Source of the DNA: Nematostella vectensis
Lineage: Eukaryota > Cnidaria > Anthozoa > Actiniaria > Edwardsiidae
NCBI RefSeq assembly: GCF_932526225.1
Contig: NC_064044.1
Location: forward strand, 6,598,747 to 6,662,746
DNA: 64,000 nucleotides
Reading direction: 5' to 3'
Position numbers and translations under genes: made by a program. This document shows, piece after piece, positions 1-14,007 of the stretch. How positions within the stretch are numbered: position 1 is the stretch's first letter; each line of letters begins with the position of its first letter. Below the pieces are notes generated by a model that was not told the DNA's origin, did not search any database, and saw only the letters and a program-made list of their open reading frames with translations.

Positions 1-185
1 TATCGGACCAAACAATTGGCATTTGTTAGAAGTCCATCCCAAATAAAATGCATTCCAGTCTTGCAATAGTGCATATTTCTATCACACCAAGATATCATAG
101 ATGTAATGAATTACTAGTATTTTTTTTTTTTCTGAAGCTCCAGTTCTAAGAGGGTGCTAGCTATCACTATCTGTTAGGGGAACGC

Positions 186-3100
186 TTACTGTACTTCACT
201 GCACAACTTACCCTTTTCTGTCCTGTGTTCAAGCAAGGGATTGAGTGCATTGGCAGAAGCCTCTTCTCTGGATTCTTCTATGGTCTTTCCTGACCCATAG
301 CATGTGATTGGAGGCACGCACGAGACATTGCACACAGAGAGGAACTCTGGAGTTCCTTTATTATCCTTCAAATAAAAAATGTCATGAAAATTGTATATTG
401 GCGCAAAGCAATTGGATTAAAAGCCAATAGACATAAAGCCATCGGATGCGAACAATCTACACACAACCTATTTTTCATTTCCCTTGGAGATATTCTACTC
501 TGCTACAGTAACTTACAATTTTGATTTTTTTCTACCATAAACTTAATTTTCACGTCGTCAAAATTTCTTATTTTGAGAGGAGTTATTTTGAGAGGTGATA
601 TTTCGTGACACTTTATTTTCGTGATTTTCCTATTTTTGTAAAAACCATATCTTTTTATGTTCTTGGTTTAGCAATTTTTGGATAATAAAAATCAACCAAA
701 ACAAGTGGAATTAAAATTTGCTGTAGTCATCAAAACTGAAACAATTTGTAACAAAAAGATGTGTGGGCTAAATTTAATTTTATAAAAATCTATAAATACA
801 AGTCCAACTCAACCTCATACCATACTTTATGTACATTAGACTACTAAATAGACAAGGTGTTTCTATAAAAGAGCCAATATTTCCCCAAAGGCTTCTTGTG
901 TAACCACTCAATTTTCATACATCCTAATTTTCACGACACTTAATTTTGTCACTTTATTCTCACGAATGTTTTAAAATCACGAAATTCAAGAAATTAAAGT
1001 GACCTGAAAATTTAGTGTAATAAGATAGTTGTTTATGATCTTTGAGTGATTTCCATGCTTCAATGTGACAAACATACTTTGTAAATGATGTAGATGTAAA
1101 TAAAAATAGCTATCAACCTGTTTCTATCAGCCCTTATAACTGGAACCCCTAATAACTGAAACTGATTTAGATTTTCCCTCTGAGGTCAAATTAGTAAAAT
1201 TCTACGGTATTGGTATATCTTCAGTACCAGATAACTCACAGGGGTTTCATTAAGTTTAAGAGTAAGCTTTTCAGATTGATAAGTAGGGGGTGGAAGTAAT
1301 TTCATTTCATCAGTTCAAATAAACTTAGCCACCGCTTTGTTGAGACCGGCGGGGCCTAATAAAACCCCTGACTTGCTCACCTTTGGGTAATCTGTGAACT
1401 TGACCACTAGGCCATGCTTCTCAGCCAAACTCATCAAGCTCTCAAAGCTATTCCCAATCACCTTATCAGGTCCAGGCGTGGTGACCCCTGGAATAGCACG
1501 GTCAGGGTTTGGAGGGTCTGTAGTGATCGGCGCACCTGGAGCCCTATTCAGCGCCCCTTCAGGAGGGGGGACAGGGGGTGGTAGTGCTGATATAGGCTCT
1601 TTTTCTTGGGCGATGGGTGCAATGACACCATTACCACAGCCCAGCTGTTTGGCTATCTCTGGTACCATAGGTAGAAGACCAGGTTTGAGCTGTCTTCCAA
1701 GGATTGTTGGTGGGCTGTTACATGCAGTGGCATCAACTTTGTCCGCAGCCTCAGCCTTGAGTACCTTAGGCTCAATAAAATAATAGAGTTTATTCAAACC
1801 TATTACGGTTATGACTGAATTAAAGGCTGATTACATAAATATTGAATGAGCAAAGAAAAGTGCCTTATCAAATAGGCTGGTACTTTACAGACACCAAATT
1901 AGAGAAGCATTCAGTATTAGTAAGTACAGGGTTGTTGGTACGATTGGATCTTAGGTTATAGGGACCAGAAGACTTAAAAACTCTGTTACTCATAAGAGGA
2001 AACAGAGGGTTATCAATTCCTATCCTACTTATAAAATGTTTACATGTGTCAACACAGCGACTACTAAATGTTTGGATCTGTGCCCTTCCCAGGGCGTTAT
2101 ACACCTAGCCAGATGATGCAAAGGGCTCGCTTCTGAACTGACTCAATGGCGTTACTAAGACAAACACGGAGGTCAGCATAGACCACAAAGGCACATTCCA
2201 TTATGGACCATATTAAGCTACAATAAATGGATACAACATCACTAATCAGCCAAAAGACCAGACAAACTAAAATGCCATTATGCTCACTATACAGAGACAA
2301 AAAGGACACATGGAATTAAAAAGTGGACAACTAGTATTTCAACAATATGGTGGGACACCATCATCTCAAACTATGAAGGAAAACAAAACCCGTAGGAAGA
2401 AGAGTAGACTTTGCCAAACATATTTAGTAAAACATAACTTGATACAAGTTTCAAAAGTAATGCAGAGTGTATATGACTCTGGCAGCCTTGCATGACACAG
2501 TTGTTTTAAAATTTATTCAATGTCTTATGATTTTAGATAATTTCATTGTCCATATATATTATTTTAAGCTTTAGCAATAGAAAGAAGATGTTTAATAGTA
2601 AAATGGATTAAATTACCCAGAGATTTAAGTGAGTTCAGTTCACTACTGAGATTTTTTTTTTGCAGCATTTAAATATTTGTCACACAAGTCGCATCCAGAG
2701 CCTTTAAAATAGTACCTGATGGCTCGCCTTCTCGCCCTCAGTAGGTCTAAACCCCATAAGCTGCAACATGGCCTCAGCTGCATTCTTCTTGGCAGTCTTC
2801 TTATTGGGACCAACACCAAGCGCCTCATGGCTCCCTACCTTCACCCTCAGGGTGAACTCCTTCTTCATCATGTGGCCTCGCTCCTCAACCAAGCTGTACA
2901 CAGGGGCAGGGTCATGGCGACGCTGCAGTATTTGACCAAGGATGCTTATAGAGTTCAGTGTAGGATCAATATCACTCTTGGGCTTAACTTTCTTGGCATT
3001 GTATAACCCATGCCGCTGGTACTTCTTTTTTTTCTCTGGATCAACAGGGGGCTCTGGAAGCTTTTTTAATTCAGCTAACATCTTGACTGCAGCCTCTTTC

Positions 3101-3975
3101 TTGGCATCTTTCTTCCTATTACCTTCACCTTCAGTCATGTATGGCCCCACAGTAGCTTTGATTTTGAATTTCTTCATGTGTGCTGGGCCGGCATTTTCCA
3201 TATCTTGGAAGTCAACCATCATTTTCATGCGTGTGGCTATCTCGTAAACCTGGCTAATTTCAGACTTATCGGACTCGTCTTCTTCATCGCCAGCATCAAC
3301 ACCATTTGATACAGTCTCATTCAAGTCTCCTGACACCTCAATGCCACACTGTGACATCTGCGTAAGTAATTCCTCCCTCAAAACCTTCATTGCTTTCTGT
3401 GCTGCGTCGTGTCTAGCTTTCTGCTTGTCTCTACCCTCTCCGATAAACTCCTGTTCCCCAACAGTTAAAGAGACCCTTGTAATCCTAGGTGGTCCTCTAG
3501 GGTACATATTAAAATGGTTGTTGTAATGATTATTAAACTGATGATGCTGTGTGGGCATGGAATACCCTATTTGACCATAACCATTATGATATCCCATAGG
3601 ACTAGTGTACTGGCCGGTATGGGCATTCAAAAGAGGTTTAGGGGGTAGTTCTCTGTATTGCGTTGTTTTTCCGAGTTTCATGGCAAGCCCGTTAAGTTCC
3701 ACGGTCGGTGTCAAGTTTACAGGGCGTGAAATAACCACCTTTTTCTCAGGCATACAGAGTCCACAGTTTTCAAGACCCTTCTCGGCTGCTTTGTGTTTTG
3801 CCAGCTTGATATTATTCGCCATTCCTTCCCATATTCCAATGTCTCCAAGTTTCAGCTGCACTTTGAATGTTTTCTTGTGCGCCGGCCCAGTTTCTTCGAT
3901 TACATTGTATTCAGGGTTTAGGTTGTTCGCTTTGGCAAGCTCGTTCATCAGACTAATTGGCGTTTTCTGTGACAT
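186..3975 (-). CDS. stau: Staufen-like double-stranded RNA-binding protein, 3 exons
   Basis: Coding exons are 3975-2716, 1770-1381 and 365-186 (about 609 aa). Donors are CAG/GTACT and AAG/GTGAG and both joins are phase 0. Exon 1 carries dsRBD1 (residues 5-72), a dsRBD2 interrupted by a Pro/His/Asn-rich loop (about 90-200, the Staufen hallmark), dsRBD3 (about 240-306) and dsRBD4 (about 340-408). Each ends in the basic KKxAKxxAA-type helix that contacts dsRNA. dsRBD5 is split over exons 2 and 3: LAEKHGLVVKFTDYPK joins DNKGTPEFLSVCN, as in Staufen proteins, where this degenerate domain serves dimerisation and protein contacts. Known family role: binding of structured mRNA for localisation, translation control and decay. 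The ATG at 3975 sits just before dsRBD1. Exon 2 also encodes a Pro-rich linker. The plus-strand frames over these exons are shadows. Family call is secure; untranslated exons are not visible. Confidence 0.93.
372..1314. other. Staufen intron 2, no further feature seen
   Basis: AT-rich sequence between the last two Staufen coding exons (intron 1380-366). Phrases of the type TTTTCACGA/TCACGAAA recur between about 540 and 1000, suggesting an old degenerate repeat. No coding potential was recognised. Confidence 0.4.
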
Positions 3976-4678
3976 TTTTTTAAGTCTTGAGAATATAAAA
4001 TTATGTAATCAGATAAGTTCCTTGGATTTACGAAGAAAGAATGGAGCACGTTCAGCAACAAGAGAACTTCAAATCCCAAAATCCGGCGGAAGTTTACGTA
4101 AAAACTTCCCAAAAACTACACAGTAAGAAAGTATAAGACTTGTTGATGGTTATGGACTGGAGAAACGGGAATGAGACCTCACACTTTTGAAGGAAACTCT
4201 GGATTTTCTTCAAAAATGGGAAAACACATGCCAAACTGAGGTCTAGCTCTCGTTTGCGTCACACGGACACGAGTCCCGACAGCCTTCGAGGGACGCGAAG
4301 CCTCGTTTTCAGAACAAAAAGCCGGGTCTCCCTGTGGTGAATGCGAGAAAAAAATGTTTTCTTGTTATACTTAATAGTATTTGTGATCTGTTCACCAGGC
4401 GACATGACTAACTCCTTGATTGTTTTTGGACATTCAAAACATCTGAAGTCATGCATTCCATTGCGTAGAGGACCCAGAACTCCAAGCAAAGAGAACCCAT
4501 GTCTGGACTACCTTTGAGATGAGTATAACATTTTAATGAATATTCTACTATCCTACAGTCATGCCATTGATTTGTTGAGAAACATTTTTTATTCAGCTGT
4601 GAATATCCCTTATCTGACATAGAAATAAGTCTAGGGGATGAGAAGAAAATAGTATTTGTCCAGAAACAAGGAGTTACC
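3976..4678. other. Staufen upstream region
   Basis: Presumed promoter and 5' UTR of the minus-strand Staufen gene. No TATA box in a convincing place, no coding potential and no clear repeat were recognised. Confidence 0.4.
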
Positions 4679-4919
4679 TCACAGGCTTACCAGCCTCTCA
4701 GGCAGTCTCCAGTCTCGCAAACGGAATCCCTCAAATGCTCAAACGTTAGAAATGCCGCTTATTTTGAATAAATACACATCACAAAAACAATAAGAGTTTA
4801 TTATGACCTTTATTCTAGGGTATAAGACAATTATAGGACAATTACATGAGGTGATCAATCGTGAAAATATTAGAGCTAGTTACTGGGATTGACTGACTGA
4901 GAGGTTGGTAAGCCTGTGA
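4679..4919. mobile_element. Foldback MITE, about 240 bp
   Basis: The ends form an imperfect inverted repeat of about 28 bp. The left end begins TCACAGGCTTACC and the right end finishes GGTAAGCCTGTGA; the next bases, a GCCTCTCAG-type block, also pair. The interior is non-coding. The target-site duplication could not be settled, so the family is unknown. Confidence 0.65.
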
Positions 4920-5293
4920 TATAAACAGCTGTGATTACAAATCCTTAATCCTTCCCCTAGCAGGGGCAGATCTAAGGGAGGGATTCTGAGGGTTGCAACC
5001 TCCTTAAAAGAAGGAACATGCTGCAAATTAATCAACTTTGTTTTTTTGTGTACCACAGTACCCCTCTGAAAAAAAAACATCATTGATCCACCCTTATGGC
5101 TAGTCATACAATCCATTTTACTTTATACCACAGGGAAAAAAAGGTGCTTTCATGTCAGACAACACCCATACTAAGGAAGGGTTGGGGAAGGGAAAAGTTG
5201 ACAAACATCGCTTGTCAAGCTATTGTAGAACACTATAAAACATTGACCAAAATAATATATACAACAACCCCTCCCCCTCCCTCCTTTTCATTC

Positions 5294-6094
5294 TTTACAC
5301 ATTTCGCTGTTCATTAACGGAAAGGGACATTCATTTGCGACAAAAGTTACATCGATACCGTGTATTGTACGTTTATCAACATCGCACGAAACATCATTTA
5401 GCGTGACTCGACTTTCAATAACAATAATTGAATATTCGTGAACATTCATTAGCATCAACGGAGAAACAATAACGCACTTGGGCATTCAATTCGATTGGAA
5501 CGAACATTCTTTTGCGCGCAATGAAAATTCAATTTCACGTTTGGACAATCAAACAAAAAGTGTTGTTTGTTTGTCTTGTTTTTTGTTAAAAAGAATTTAT
5601 AGTTCTATTAATTCTTTTAATTTTAGGGTTCCTCTGTTTAAAGAAAAGAGAAAAATAGTAACTCGAATGAAATTTTATTTTTCCTTGTTGTTTGTTTAAA
5701 TCGGATACATGGTTGTCAAACCACATTGATGAATGTCACATTAGATGATTGTCTGAAAAGGCTTGTTGATTGTATTTGTTTATGTTAATAGCACTAATGA
5801 ATTTTCTATTTTTCATGACTGATTGTCAATAAACGCTACTGATGATTGTCCAAACGCGTAATTGAATTTTCGATTGCATGCAAAAGAATGTTCATTCCAT
5901 TCGAATGAATGCCCAATTGCGTTATTGATTGTCCGTTGATTCTATTGAATGTTCGCGCATATTCAATCATTGTTATTGAAAGTCGAGTCACGCTAAGGAT
6001 GTTTCGTGCGATGTTGATGAACGAACAATGCACGTTAACGATACGTTTGGCACAAATGAATGCCTCTTTTCCGTTATTGAACAGCAAAAGGTTT
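5294..6094. mobile_element. Non-autonomous long-TIR DNA transposon, copy 1
   Basis: The left arm (about 5294-5560) and right arm (about 5835-6094) are long inverted repeats of roughly 250 bp. The outer ends resemble TTTACACCTTTTGCTG and its complement. Shared blocks include TAGCGTGACTCGACTTT and CGTTTGGACAATC. The right arm and middle are the reverse complement of 12873-13440, so this is a deletion derivative of the family of the larger element at 12873-15430. Open frames here are chance readings of the arms. Confidence 0.8.
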
Positions 6095-6858
6095 AATATT
6101 GTCCTAGCTTTTAAGATGTCCACATGCTATGTACAGGAACGTGTGAGTGTGTGGATCATTCTTTAATTCACATAATTCATTTCATAGCTGTAGATATATT
6201 TTTTTTACTTGTTTCAGGAAGGGCAGGAGGCAGGTCTCAGCCATTCTTTATGTGCCCCTCCACTTATAACTACTGTCTGCATTCATAATTTTAATTTAAC
6301 AGTCCAATTATTGACATACAGCATACATGTAGCCCACACATGGAGTAAGTTAAGGCTATACGTCGAACCTAACATGAACCAAAGCAGTTTATAATTGGTG
6401 CATGTTCAAGTCAACCTTATTTAAAGTGTCGACATACATCGGGCCTATTTTCTAGGAGACAATACCTTTAAAGTAACTTATTTCATACCTTCGTGGAATT
6501 TGCACATAATATATCATATCCAGTGACTGTTAGGATTTCATTATTGCCTCAGAACAAAAGAACATGGGAATATGCACTTTCTCGTAGGCAAAAAAAAAAA
6601 TCATGATCCAAGTGCAAGGCAAAAAAAAAAAAAACGATCATTTATTGAAATTCATTGAAACAGTGCTCACTGGATTATCATTAATTTATACATTTGAACC
6701 CAGACATATATATATATATATATATTGTGAATGCAACACTAATAAGGCCTCAGAGAAGATTACCCTAATTATCATGTTGACCATTTCAATAGTGAAATCA
6801 AAAACAAAATAGTTTACACATGTATGTTATGAGGGATATAGGACTGGTGACTGTAAGC
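6095..6858. other. Intergenic, SLCO 3' flank
   Basis: AT-rich sequence with two oligo-A runs near 6590-6635 and a short (TA)n tract near 6706-6725. No gene recognised; it probably includes the 3' UTR of the minus-strand transporter. Confidence 0.4.
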
Positions 6859-9800
6859 TTAAAGTTCAGTATCCTCATTTTGACTGTGCGTATTAACCGT
6901 GCCATTGGCCTGCACTTCTAAAATAGTAGTTGCTGGCACAAGATGGGAGCCGTCACCTGGTAATAAACTGCCGTCAGTGTTTTCCAACTCTGTTGCAATG
7001 GAATTCTCCACAACATTATCCAAAGCTTTGTTGTCCTTGGGTGGGAGCTTGTAGTATTTCCAGGCGAGGAAAAAAGAAATTGCAGACAAGAGTTTGAAGG
7101 TGCCACCTAGTGCCAACATCACGTACCTGGAAGAAGCATAAAATTAAAATTTGCAGGCATGAAGCAACAGGAAGCCCTGAATCCTATGGATTTGAAAGAA
7201 CCAAGTCACCCAACTAGGTCTGTTCAAATAAATGAAGATTGAAAAACACTGTGGGCTAGAAGGAAATATCCAAGAGAAAATCGTCCGCTAAATAGCGAAA
7301 TAAGCTACCCCCCATTTCAACACACACACCCACACAAAGGCACAATTATGCTTGTGAACCATCTCTTAGCAAATCTTGGCAACCCAGGAAACCCAGAGGA
7401 TGGTAAATATTGGTAGGGACACCAAAAACCTTACCTGAACTTATCTGTGTCATACTCCAAGCAGTTCCTTTCAGCTGCTGGATCACAGGCATCCTTCTGC
7501 GGCATTCTACAGGTTACATCAATTGCAGCGCCAAAAACAATAGGTGCAGGGATGAATGCGAGTATTCGGACTATCAGCTGCTGAATTCCAAGGCCAAAGG
7601 ATCCCTGACTCTCTGGAATACATCTGAAATAAAACGACCGCAATGATCAGCTATTTGACAGGCATGAAGTCCAGCTACACCTCCCTGACCGAACTTACTA
7701 ATTGATGCCCCAGCAAGTAGAAAATCTGAATTGGCTTCTAACCAGGGTGTGTGAATAAGGTCTGAATTCAGGAAGTTTACGCTGTGGGAAATGTAGTAAC
7801 TACTAATCTTGAAGCAGCTAACAAACAAGCTACAACTCCACGGAGGGTGGGGTATATTGCAGATTTTGTGATTTGTTGATTGATTGGTTTAAGAAAATAT
7901 TGATTTTGAGAAGTAAAATAGCATACTAACCTCAGAGTTGCTGTGGTAGCTGGAATGTTATTGAGGAATGTTGTAAACATAAGTAAGGCCAGACCAACCA
8001 TGAATGGGTAGATATTGGAACAGTCTGGTTTGCAGCCACTCCCCTTAATGGCTCGGCTCCCTGTTGCTAGGAAGCAGCTACAGTTGGTGTATACCTATAG
8101 AGATCAGATCAAGGGATGATCCAGTTATTAAACAACCTCTATTTACCCCCACCCCCCCTTTAATAAAAGCCAAAATTTTGATTATACACCCCTCCCCCTA
8201 TAAAGTCTCCCCCCTCTTCTAAGAAGCAGAGCTTAAACAGGGCTAGAAATATTAAAGGGGTATGATACAGAAACATTTATAAAATATTGGATGCATACCC
8301 ACTCCCCTACTGGTCATTTCCTAATATATTTTTTTAATATTGTTGGGGGGAACTTAAATGGCCGATAAAACAGAGTATAAAAGCATTTTAATATACATCT
8401 ATACCTATCTCCTAGCATAATTCATCTTTCATTTGAAGACAGCTGAATATCAAATTTTGGCTTGAGGAGGGGGTCAAGACATCTTACAGGTCGTATCAGG
8501 TTGAAGCTTTTTTGTCAGGGGAAAAAGTGCCTCTTTCTTGCAGTAGGATTAAAAGGCTCATAAACATTATAACAAATACAGGTGATTGATAGAGGACCCA
8601 TTTAATAAACATTCTTTAGGACCGTTTTCATGATGTTGTGCATGCATCTGAAGTAAAGATGGTCTATTGCTATTTGACATGGATAAGCACAAGAAATGTT
8701 CACTTACATTCCCAGGTGCCCTGTTGATAATCTCACAACCAGCAAAACATGCTGAATAATAAGTCATCTGATCATCCTCTGTGCACAGTGGCGCATAAAC
8801 CTCCGCTCTACACCGACAACCAAGATTGCACGGGGCATCCATGCTACCACCAAGCTTGGTGCTTAGAGAGGAAAAAAGGCAGCAAATATAAGTAAAACTT
8901 ATGCATTATGACAGACATACCTAACAGACATCTAAAATATGGCTAAAAAGGCTATGAAACCTCTAAACTAAGAAAAGGTAGCCTACCTGTAGGCAACCCT
9001 GGCGTTCTTTTCCCTCTTTCCCCCTCCCCCTGGCCCACATATTTTTCCTCTCCCTCCCCCTGCAAAGGGCATTATCCAAGAAAGAGAGAGGCATATAGAA
9101 AGACAAGCAAAGTAAAGGACCTAAGCAGGGGGGGGGGGGGGGGGGGGGTGATTAACATTTTCTTGAAATGGTGCAACAGTGAAATTTCTAAATCACTCAC
9201 CTGTTCATATATGGTCGCGTTATCCCCATAAATTCTCTATTTTGACATCCAAACAGCAATATAGATGTAAATAGAAATGCTACAGTTGCTATAAAAATAC
9301 ATGCTTTGATAGTTTTTCCACAAGTCCAATTCATTTTCTTGACAAGAAGGCCACCAACTAACATTCCAAGCACTCCTCCAGGAACTGTGATAATACCAGC
9401 ATAGAAACTAGCATCACTAGCCGTCATACGGAACTGAGCCTCCATAAACTTTGGCAAAAACGTTGAAAATCCACCAACTGCTAAGCCTTCAAATGCTGCA
9501 GCTAGAGAAAGGAAGACAAATGTTGGATTTGTCAGGAGATTTCGCAGTGCTGGTAGGAGTTGCTTGAGAGTGTGCGGTGTGTTGGGGTCTTCAACTGTGT
9601 CACTGAGTGCTTGTTTCTCGGCACGGATTTCCCTGGTGCCTGGCAGTTCGTATGGAAACATGAGTAGAGGGAAACTACACAGTAAAGCCAGGGTTCCACC
9701 AAAGACATATCCTAGCCACCATGCACCAATCCAATTAGAGTCCTCGGGTTTGAGGTCAACACCAGAAGGCTGAAAAATATAATTACAATATCCCAGTATG

Positions 9801-11944
9801 AAAATGTATGCAAAACCTTAACAGGAATGCGCATTTCTTTTTGAAGGGTTGTTACATCCCGTTTTCATATGACACCTAATGACGGTGCAACCCCCCTCAG
9901 CAATTCCTGAGTATGTGCCTCCTACAATAAGATGTTGGCAATACTGCAAAATGGATGTTGCATCTTTGATCGGGGAGAAGGGCTTGAAGTGGTACTTAAT
10001 TTTCATTCATTTAAAGGTAACCTTCAAGTTGAGTCGGTTTGTCAACTGTTAAGATTACAGTCTTTTCTCATTAAAAAAATCACTAAATCTTAGACTTTTT
10101 TAATTATAATATCACCCCCCCTGCCCTCACTAGGTGTAAACCTGCCCCCTCCTTTGCACCAAATGTCACCCTGGGTACAAACTACAAAACAAAAACCATT
10201 ACAAAAAGTATTCCTTATTTTTACATGGAAAGATCAGTTTCAAATGTAGACAAGTAGTTCCCTTTTTTACGTTATTCAAAGCACAGTTTAGAAATATTGT
10301 GCTCCTTAGGATGTCAAACAACAACAGTTGTTAAATAATGGTTATGAAATTCCTCTGTTTTTTTACTGATATGGTTCTTAAAGATGAATTACAGCAAGTC
10401 AGGCTCTTTTCACCTTTCTCAAATATTTAACAAGCTTCAGATATTATTAGTTTGCATGATAAGAGATAACATTTTAATTAAATATTGATGAACACCTGGA
10501 CTAAGTATTGCTCACAGTTTGTGGGCTATTCTTTTATGTAATATCCTGATTATCACTTGAAATATTTGTTCATGTGGTGATTTTGATACATGCATGTGAG
10601 CTAGAAAAATTACCTCCCACAACATCTACTCTGACGTCAGTTAATTAAATGATTGTGTGATGTGTACTAGCATTATAAGGGAAAACTCTAAATAAACTGA
10701 TATCATTTTTAATCAAAACTGGTTGCATGATTTTAAACCAAACCTGTTTCTCACAGAGCTATTTTTGAAATTCATTTAAAGGTAGAATTAATAAGGGTTG
10801 CTTGCAAACACATTCCCCTATGGTCTCATTTTATGCCCCCAGCACATAAACAATCAACACCCTTAAATGTTCACTACACATTGAAAGCTAGGTGCTAAGC
10901 AGTAACTAATATCACTTATATATTCTTGTTTTGTTAAGCTCCCAATAATAGTATTATAGGAAATACACCAGCACCCCATATCTCTGCTCTCTTTAAGCAT
11001 ACAGAGACCAATGAAATAAAAGCATAATGGTAAATACGATAATATGTTTACTTTATATTATTATAAGATAAGTGGAGGCGCTTTTGCTAAGAAAACAATA
11101 TAATAAGGCTGAAAGACAAGAGTTATATGGGGTCAAATGTTATCTTAACGGTTATGATACGACTTTTACATTGGCAACTTTTTTAGTTTAATCTCACCTG
11201 TTCTATGTCAACGTAAATATTCAAGAATTGTCCTCCAAGCAGATATCCCACTGCAGGTCCAAAAGCTGCAACCGCATACATAATCCCCAAAAACAATCCA
11301 CTTGTAGCATGTCGTACATTTTCATCAATAAACGCTGTTCCAAGAATGTAAACCGGGGTTGCCCCGAAACCGATAAAGAATTCGGCAATCACGAAGACTA
11401 GAATGTGATACCAAATAGAGCTTTGGCATTTGACAGATGATAAAGCCGAAGGATTAGGCGAACGATCGCAAAAATCGCTAACACTTGTACCAGGCTCGTA
11501 ATCACCAACTAATAGATGAGGGAGCGCAAACAGGAAGCAACCGATTCCAAGTATTAAAGCCCCACTTCCAAGCCACTTTGGTTTGTGATGATGCCCATAG
11601 TAACTAACAACTATTGCCATCAGAGCAGCCGCTATATCGTAACAAGCTGTGATCGCTCCTACTTCACTTGTCTTCAGGTAGAAACGTTTCTCTAGTGAAG
11701 ATATAACAACTCCGGTCATTCCAGATACTATCAACCCCTGGGCTAGAACAAGCCAACATTGGAATACTAGAAACCACTTCGGCGCTGCGAAGCGTTGTAA
11801 AAATCGAGCACGCCAAGACAAAAGTCCGCATGTAAACTCATGTGGAATTTCTTGATCAGTTTCCACAATACGACCGTTTGAATTTGGATCTTCAAATTCT
11901 TTACAAAGTTCTTCTTTGGCTGGTCGTATCTCCATGGAAGCCAT
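6859..11944 (-). CDS. slco: Organic anion transporter (OATP/SLCO family), 6 exons
   Basis: Exons are 11944-11198, 9769-9201, 8861-8708, 8094-7931, 7623-7435 and 7126-6859. All joins keep phase and total 2,091 nt, or 696 aa, the normal OATP length. Exon 1 holds the cytoplasmic N-terminus and the first six or so membrane segments. Exon 2 opens with the extracellular loop before DSNWIGAWWLGYV, the OATP signature, and continues through helices 7-10. Exon 3 encodes a Cys-rich Kazal-like extracellular loop (CNLGCRCRAEVYAPLC). Exons 4-6 encode the last helices and a polar C-terminal tail. Family role: sodium-independent uptake of bulky organic anions across the plasma membrane. The substrate cannot be read from sequence. 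Introns contain a poly-G run near 9128 and pyrimidine-rich blocks near 8140 and 9010. Which vertebrate SLCO subfamily it matches was not decided. Confidence 0.94.
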
Positions 11945-12872
11945 ACGTGATTCTACTGCTTTATGTTTACTCCTTGGCTAGTCAACCTTGAGTGATGTTG
12001 ATGCGGAGTTCGTGTTTGATGACAATGATCACTAGAACCAATCGAATCGATAATTTTTCCTGGTTTTCGACGAACTCTCTACAGAGGTTACGATTTCCGG
12101 TTATAACAGTTATCAACAAGTGTAGATATCTTAATAGTTCAAAATACTCCAAGTTGCGTAACCTTCTCAATTCACAGTCGAAGTGTGACGAAGAGACGAA
12201 GACTGTCCGAAAAACTTGAAATCGAATCAGAAGAATCGTCCTTGTACATAATACATAATTATGTGATATTCCAAATACACTTAATCGATTCTGGCGGCAC
12301 CTTGGAATTTATGTCAAGTTGTTGTGAATCATTCTTCTATTGTGCTGCTAAACATTCCGATGACAGATTGAATATTAACACAATCGATGATTTTCCGCTC
12401 GAGGGCATCTACACTCCAAAATTTGTGAAGACGTGTTTTTCCCATTCACAAATCGTGCGAAGTGAATCTCATCTATCATATACCACTCAACTATCAACGC
12501 AATAGAAAACCTACGTCAGTATTAATCATTTAGAGGAGGCTTCCAATAAACTAACTGAGATTCCCAAACAAGGGGCTCAATATGTACGTAGTACAGTTAT
12601 TATTATTGGACCTCGTGTTGTGTGTGTTGTGTTGTCTCTCAAAATAAACCTTTCGGTACCAGGCTATTAAAGTGCGCGGTTATACGTACACCAAAGGTAA
12701 TCCAACTTATGTATTTTTCTTTTATTCCTTTTCCCTTTCTTCCTATCTTTTAAATTCGTATACTCTAACTCGTGCATTGAAACAATTTCCTCCCTCTTTT
12801 GCGTTTCTCTCTCCCATTTTTTTCTTTCTTTCTCTCGTCTACACTTTTCGTAGGACTAAAGCCCAAATAACT
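11945..12872. other. SLCO upstream region and repeat flank
   Basis: Presumed promoter side of the transporter. A 106-codon plus-strand frame at 12185-12505 shows no family resemblance and no splice support. The sequence turns pyrimidine-rich at 12710-12840 before the transposon begins. Confidence 0.4.
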
Positions 12873-13486
12873 GCACCTTTTGCTGTTCAATAACGGAAAA
12901 GACGCATTCATTTGTGCCAAACGTTGTATCGTTAACGTGCATGGTTCGTTCATCAACATCGCACGAAACATCCTTAGCGTGACTCGACTTTTAATAACAA
13001 TGATTGAATATGCGCGAACATTCAATAGAATCAACGGACAATCAATAACGCAATTGGGCTTCATTCGAATGGAATGAACATTCTTTTGCATGCAATCGAA
13101 AATTCAATTACGCGTTTGGACAATCATCAGTAGCGTTTATTGACAATCAGTTAAAAATAGCTAATTCATTAGTGCTATTAACATAAACAAAGACAATCAA
13201 TAAGCCTTTTCAGACAATCATCTAATGTGACATTTATCAATGTGGTTTGACAACCATGTATCCGATTTAAACAAACAACAAGGAAAATAAAATTTCATTA
13301 GAGTAACTATTTTTCCCTTTTCTTAAAACAGAGGAACCCTAAAATTAAGAGAATTTATAGAGCTATAATTTTTTTTAACAAAAAAAAACAAGACAAACAA
13401 AAAACACTTTTTGTGGAGGGTTTATAAAGCCAAAAAAATATACTCACTCACCCGCAAGAAGAAACAAGAAAACGTTTGTATGAGAC

Positions 13487-13860
13487 ATGCCGCTAAAAAA
13501 CCGTATTCCCCTTGAGCACAGGGAAGAGCTAGAAGAGAGGAGAGACAGAGAGCGTACCCCCAGGTCTGCGGTCAAAAAGAGGAAGAAATATCACAGTCAC
13601 TTTGGCTATTTCGCCTACTAACATCGGGGGAATGAATGCACAAAGATTCAACGACTTCACAAACACAACTGAATCTTGACCCAAACGAATACGTCATTTT
13701 CATTTACGACGGTGCATCAGCGCACCATAACCCAACTGAGATACCGGCCCAAACACGATTAAAAAAAGTTACCGCCCTACAGTCCATTTCTCAAAAGGCA
13801 TTACAACGTAACTTAGGAACAGTCACGGGAGCGAAATGTGGGCAATAGTTTCGTTTTATG
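13487..13860 (+). pseudogene. Frameshifted DDE transposase relic
   Basis: A short basic frame begins at 13487 and stops before 13636. Pieces further on fall in different frames: GGMNAQRFNDF, then LDPNEYVIFIYDGASAHHNP, then KKLPPYSPFL. This order (an acidic residue inside a hydrophobic strand followed by AxxH, then LPPYSPFLN) is typical of IS630/Tc1-type DDE transposases around the second catalytic Asp. Only the C-terminal half is represented, the frame changes at least twice and the final catalytic acid is not visible, so it is non-functional. It lies between the arms of the long-TIR element, which it may once have mobilised. Confidence 0.7.
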
Positions 13861-14007
13861 CAAACCTATATACCTCGCTGTGTTAATAGAGATCAAATTC
13901 AGGTATAAATGTCACTTCAAAAATCGAAAATAACACTTAAATGATATTTTCTTTTCTTTTAATGTTTGTTTGAATCGAACAAATGATTGTCAAATCACAT
14001 TCATGAA

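Noticed and set aside
1394-1783. 129-codon plus-strand frame over Staufen exon 2
   Set aside because: It is the antisense shadow of a Pro/Ala-rich coding exon whose minus-strand reading has Staufen dsRBD5 homology.
12185-12505. 106-codon plus-strand frame upstream of SLCO
   Set aside because: No recognisable domain, no splice context and no homologous partner; treated as chance or 5' flank.
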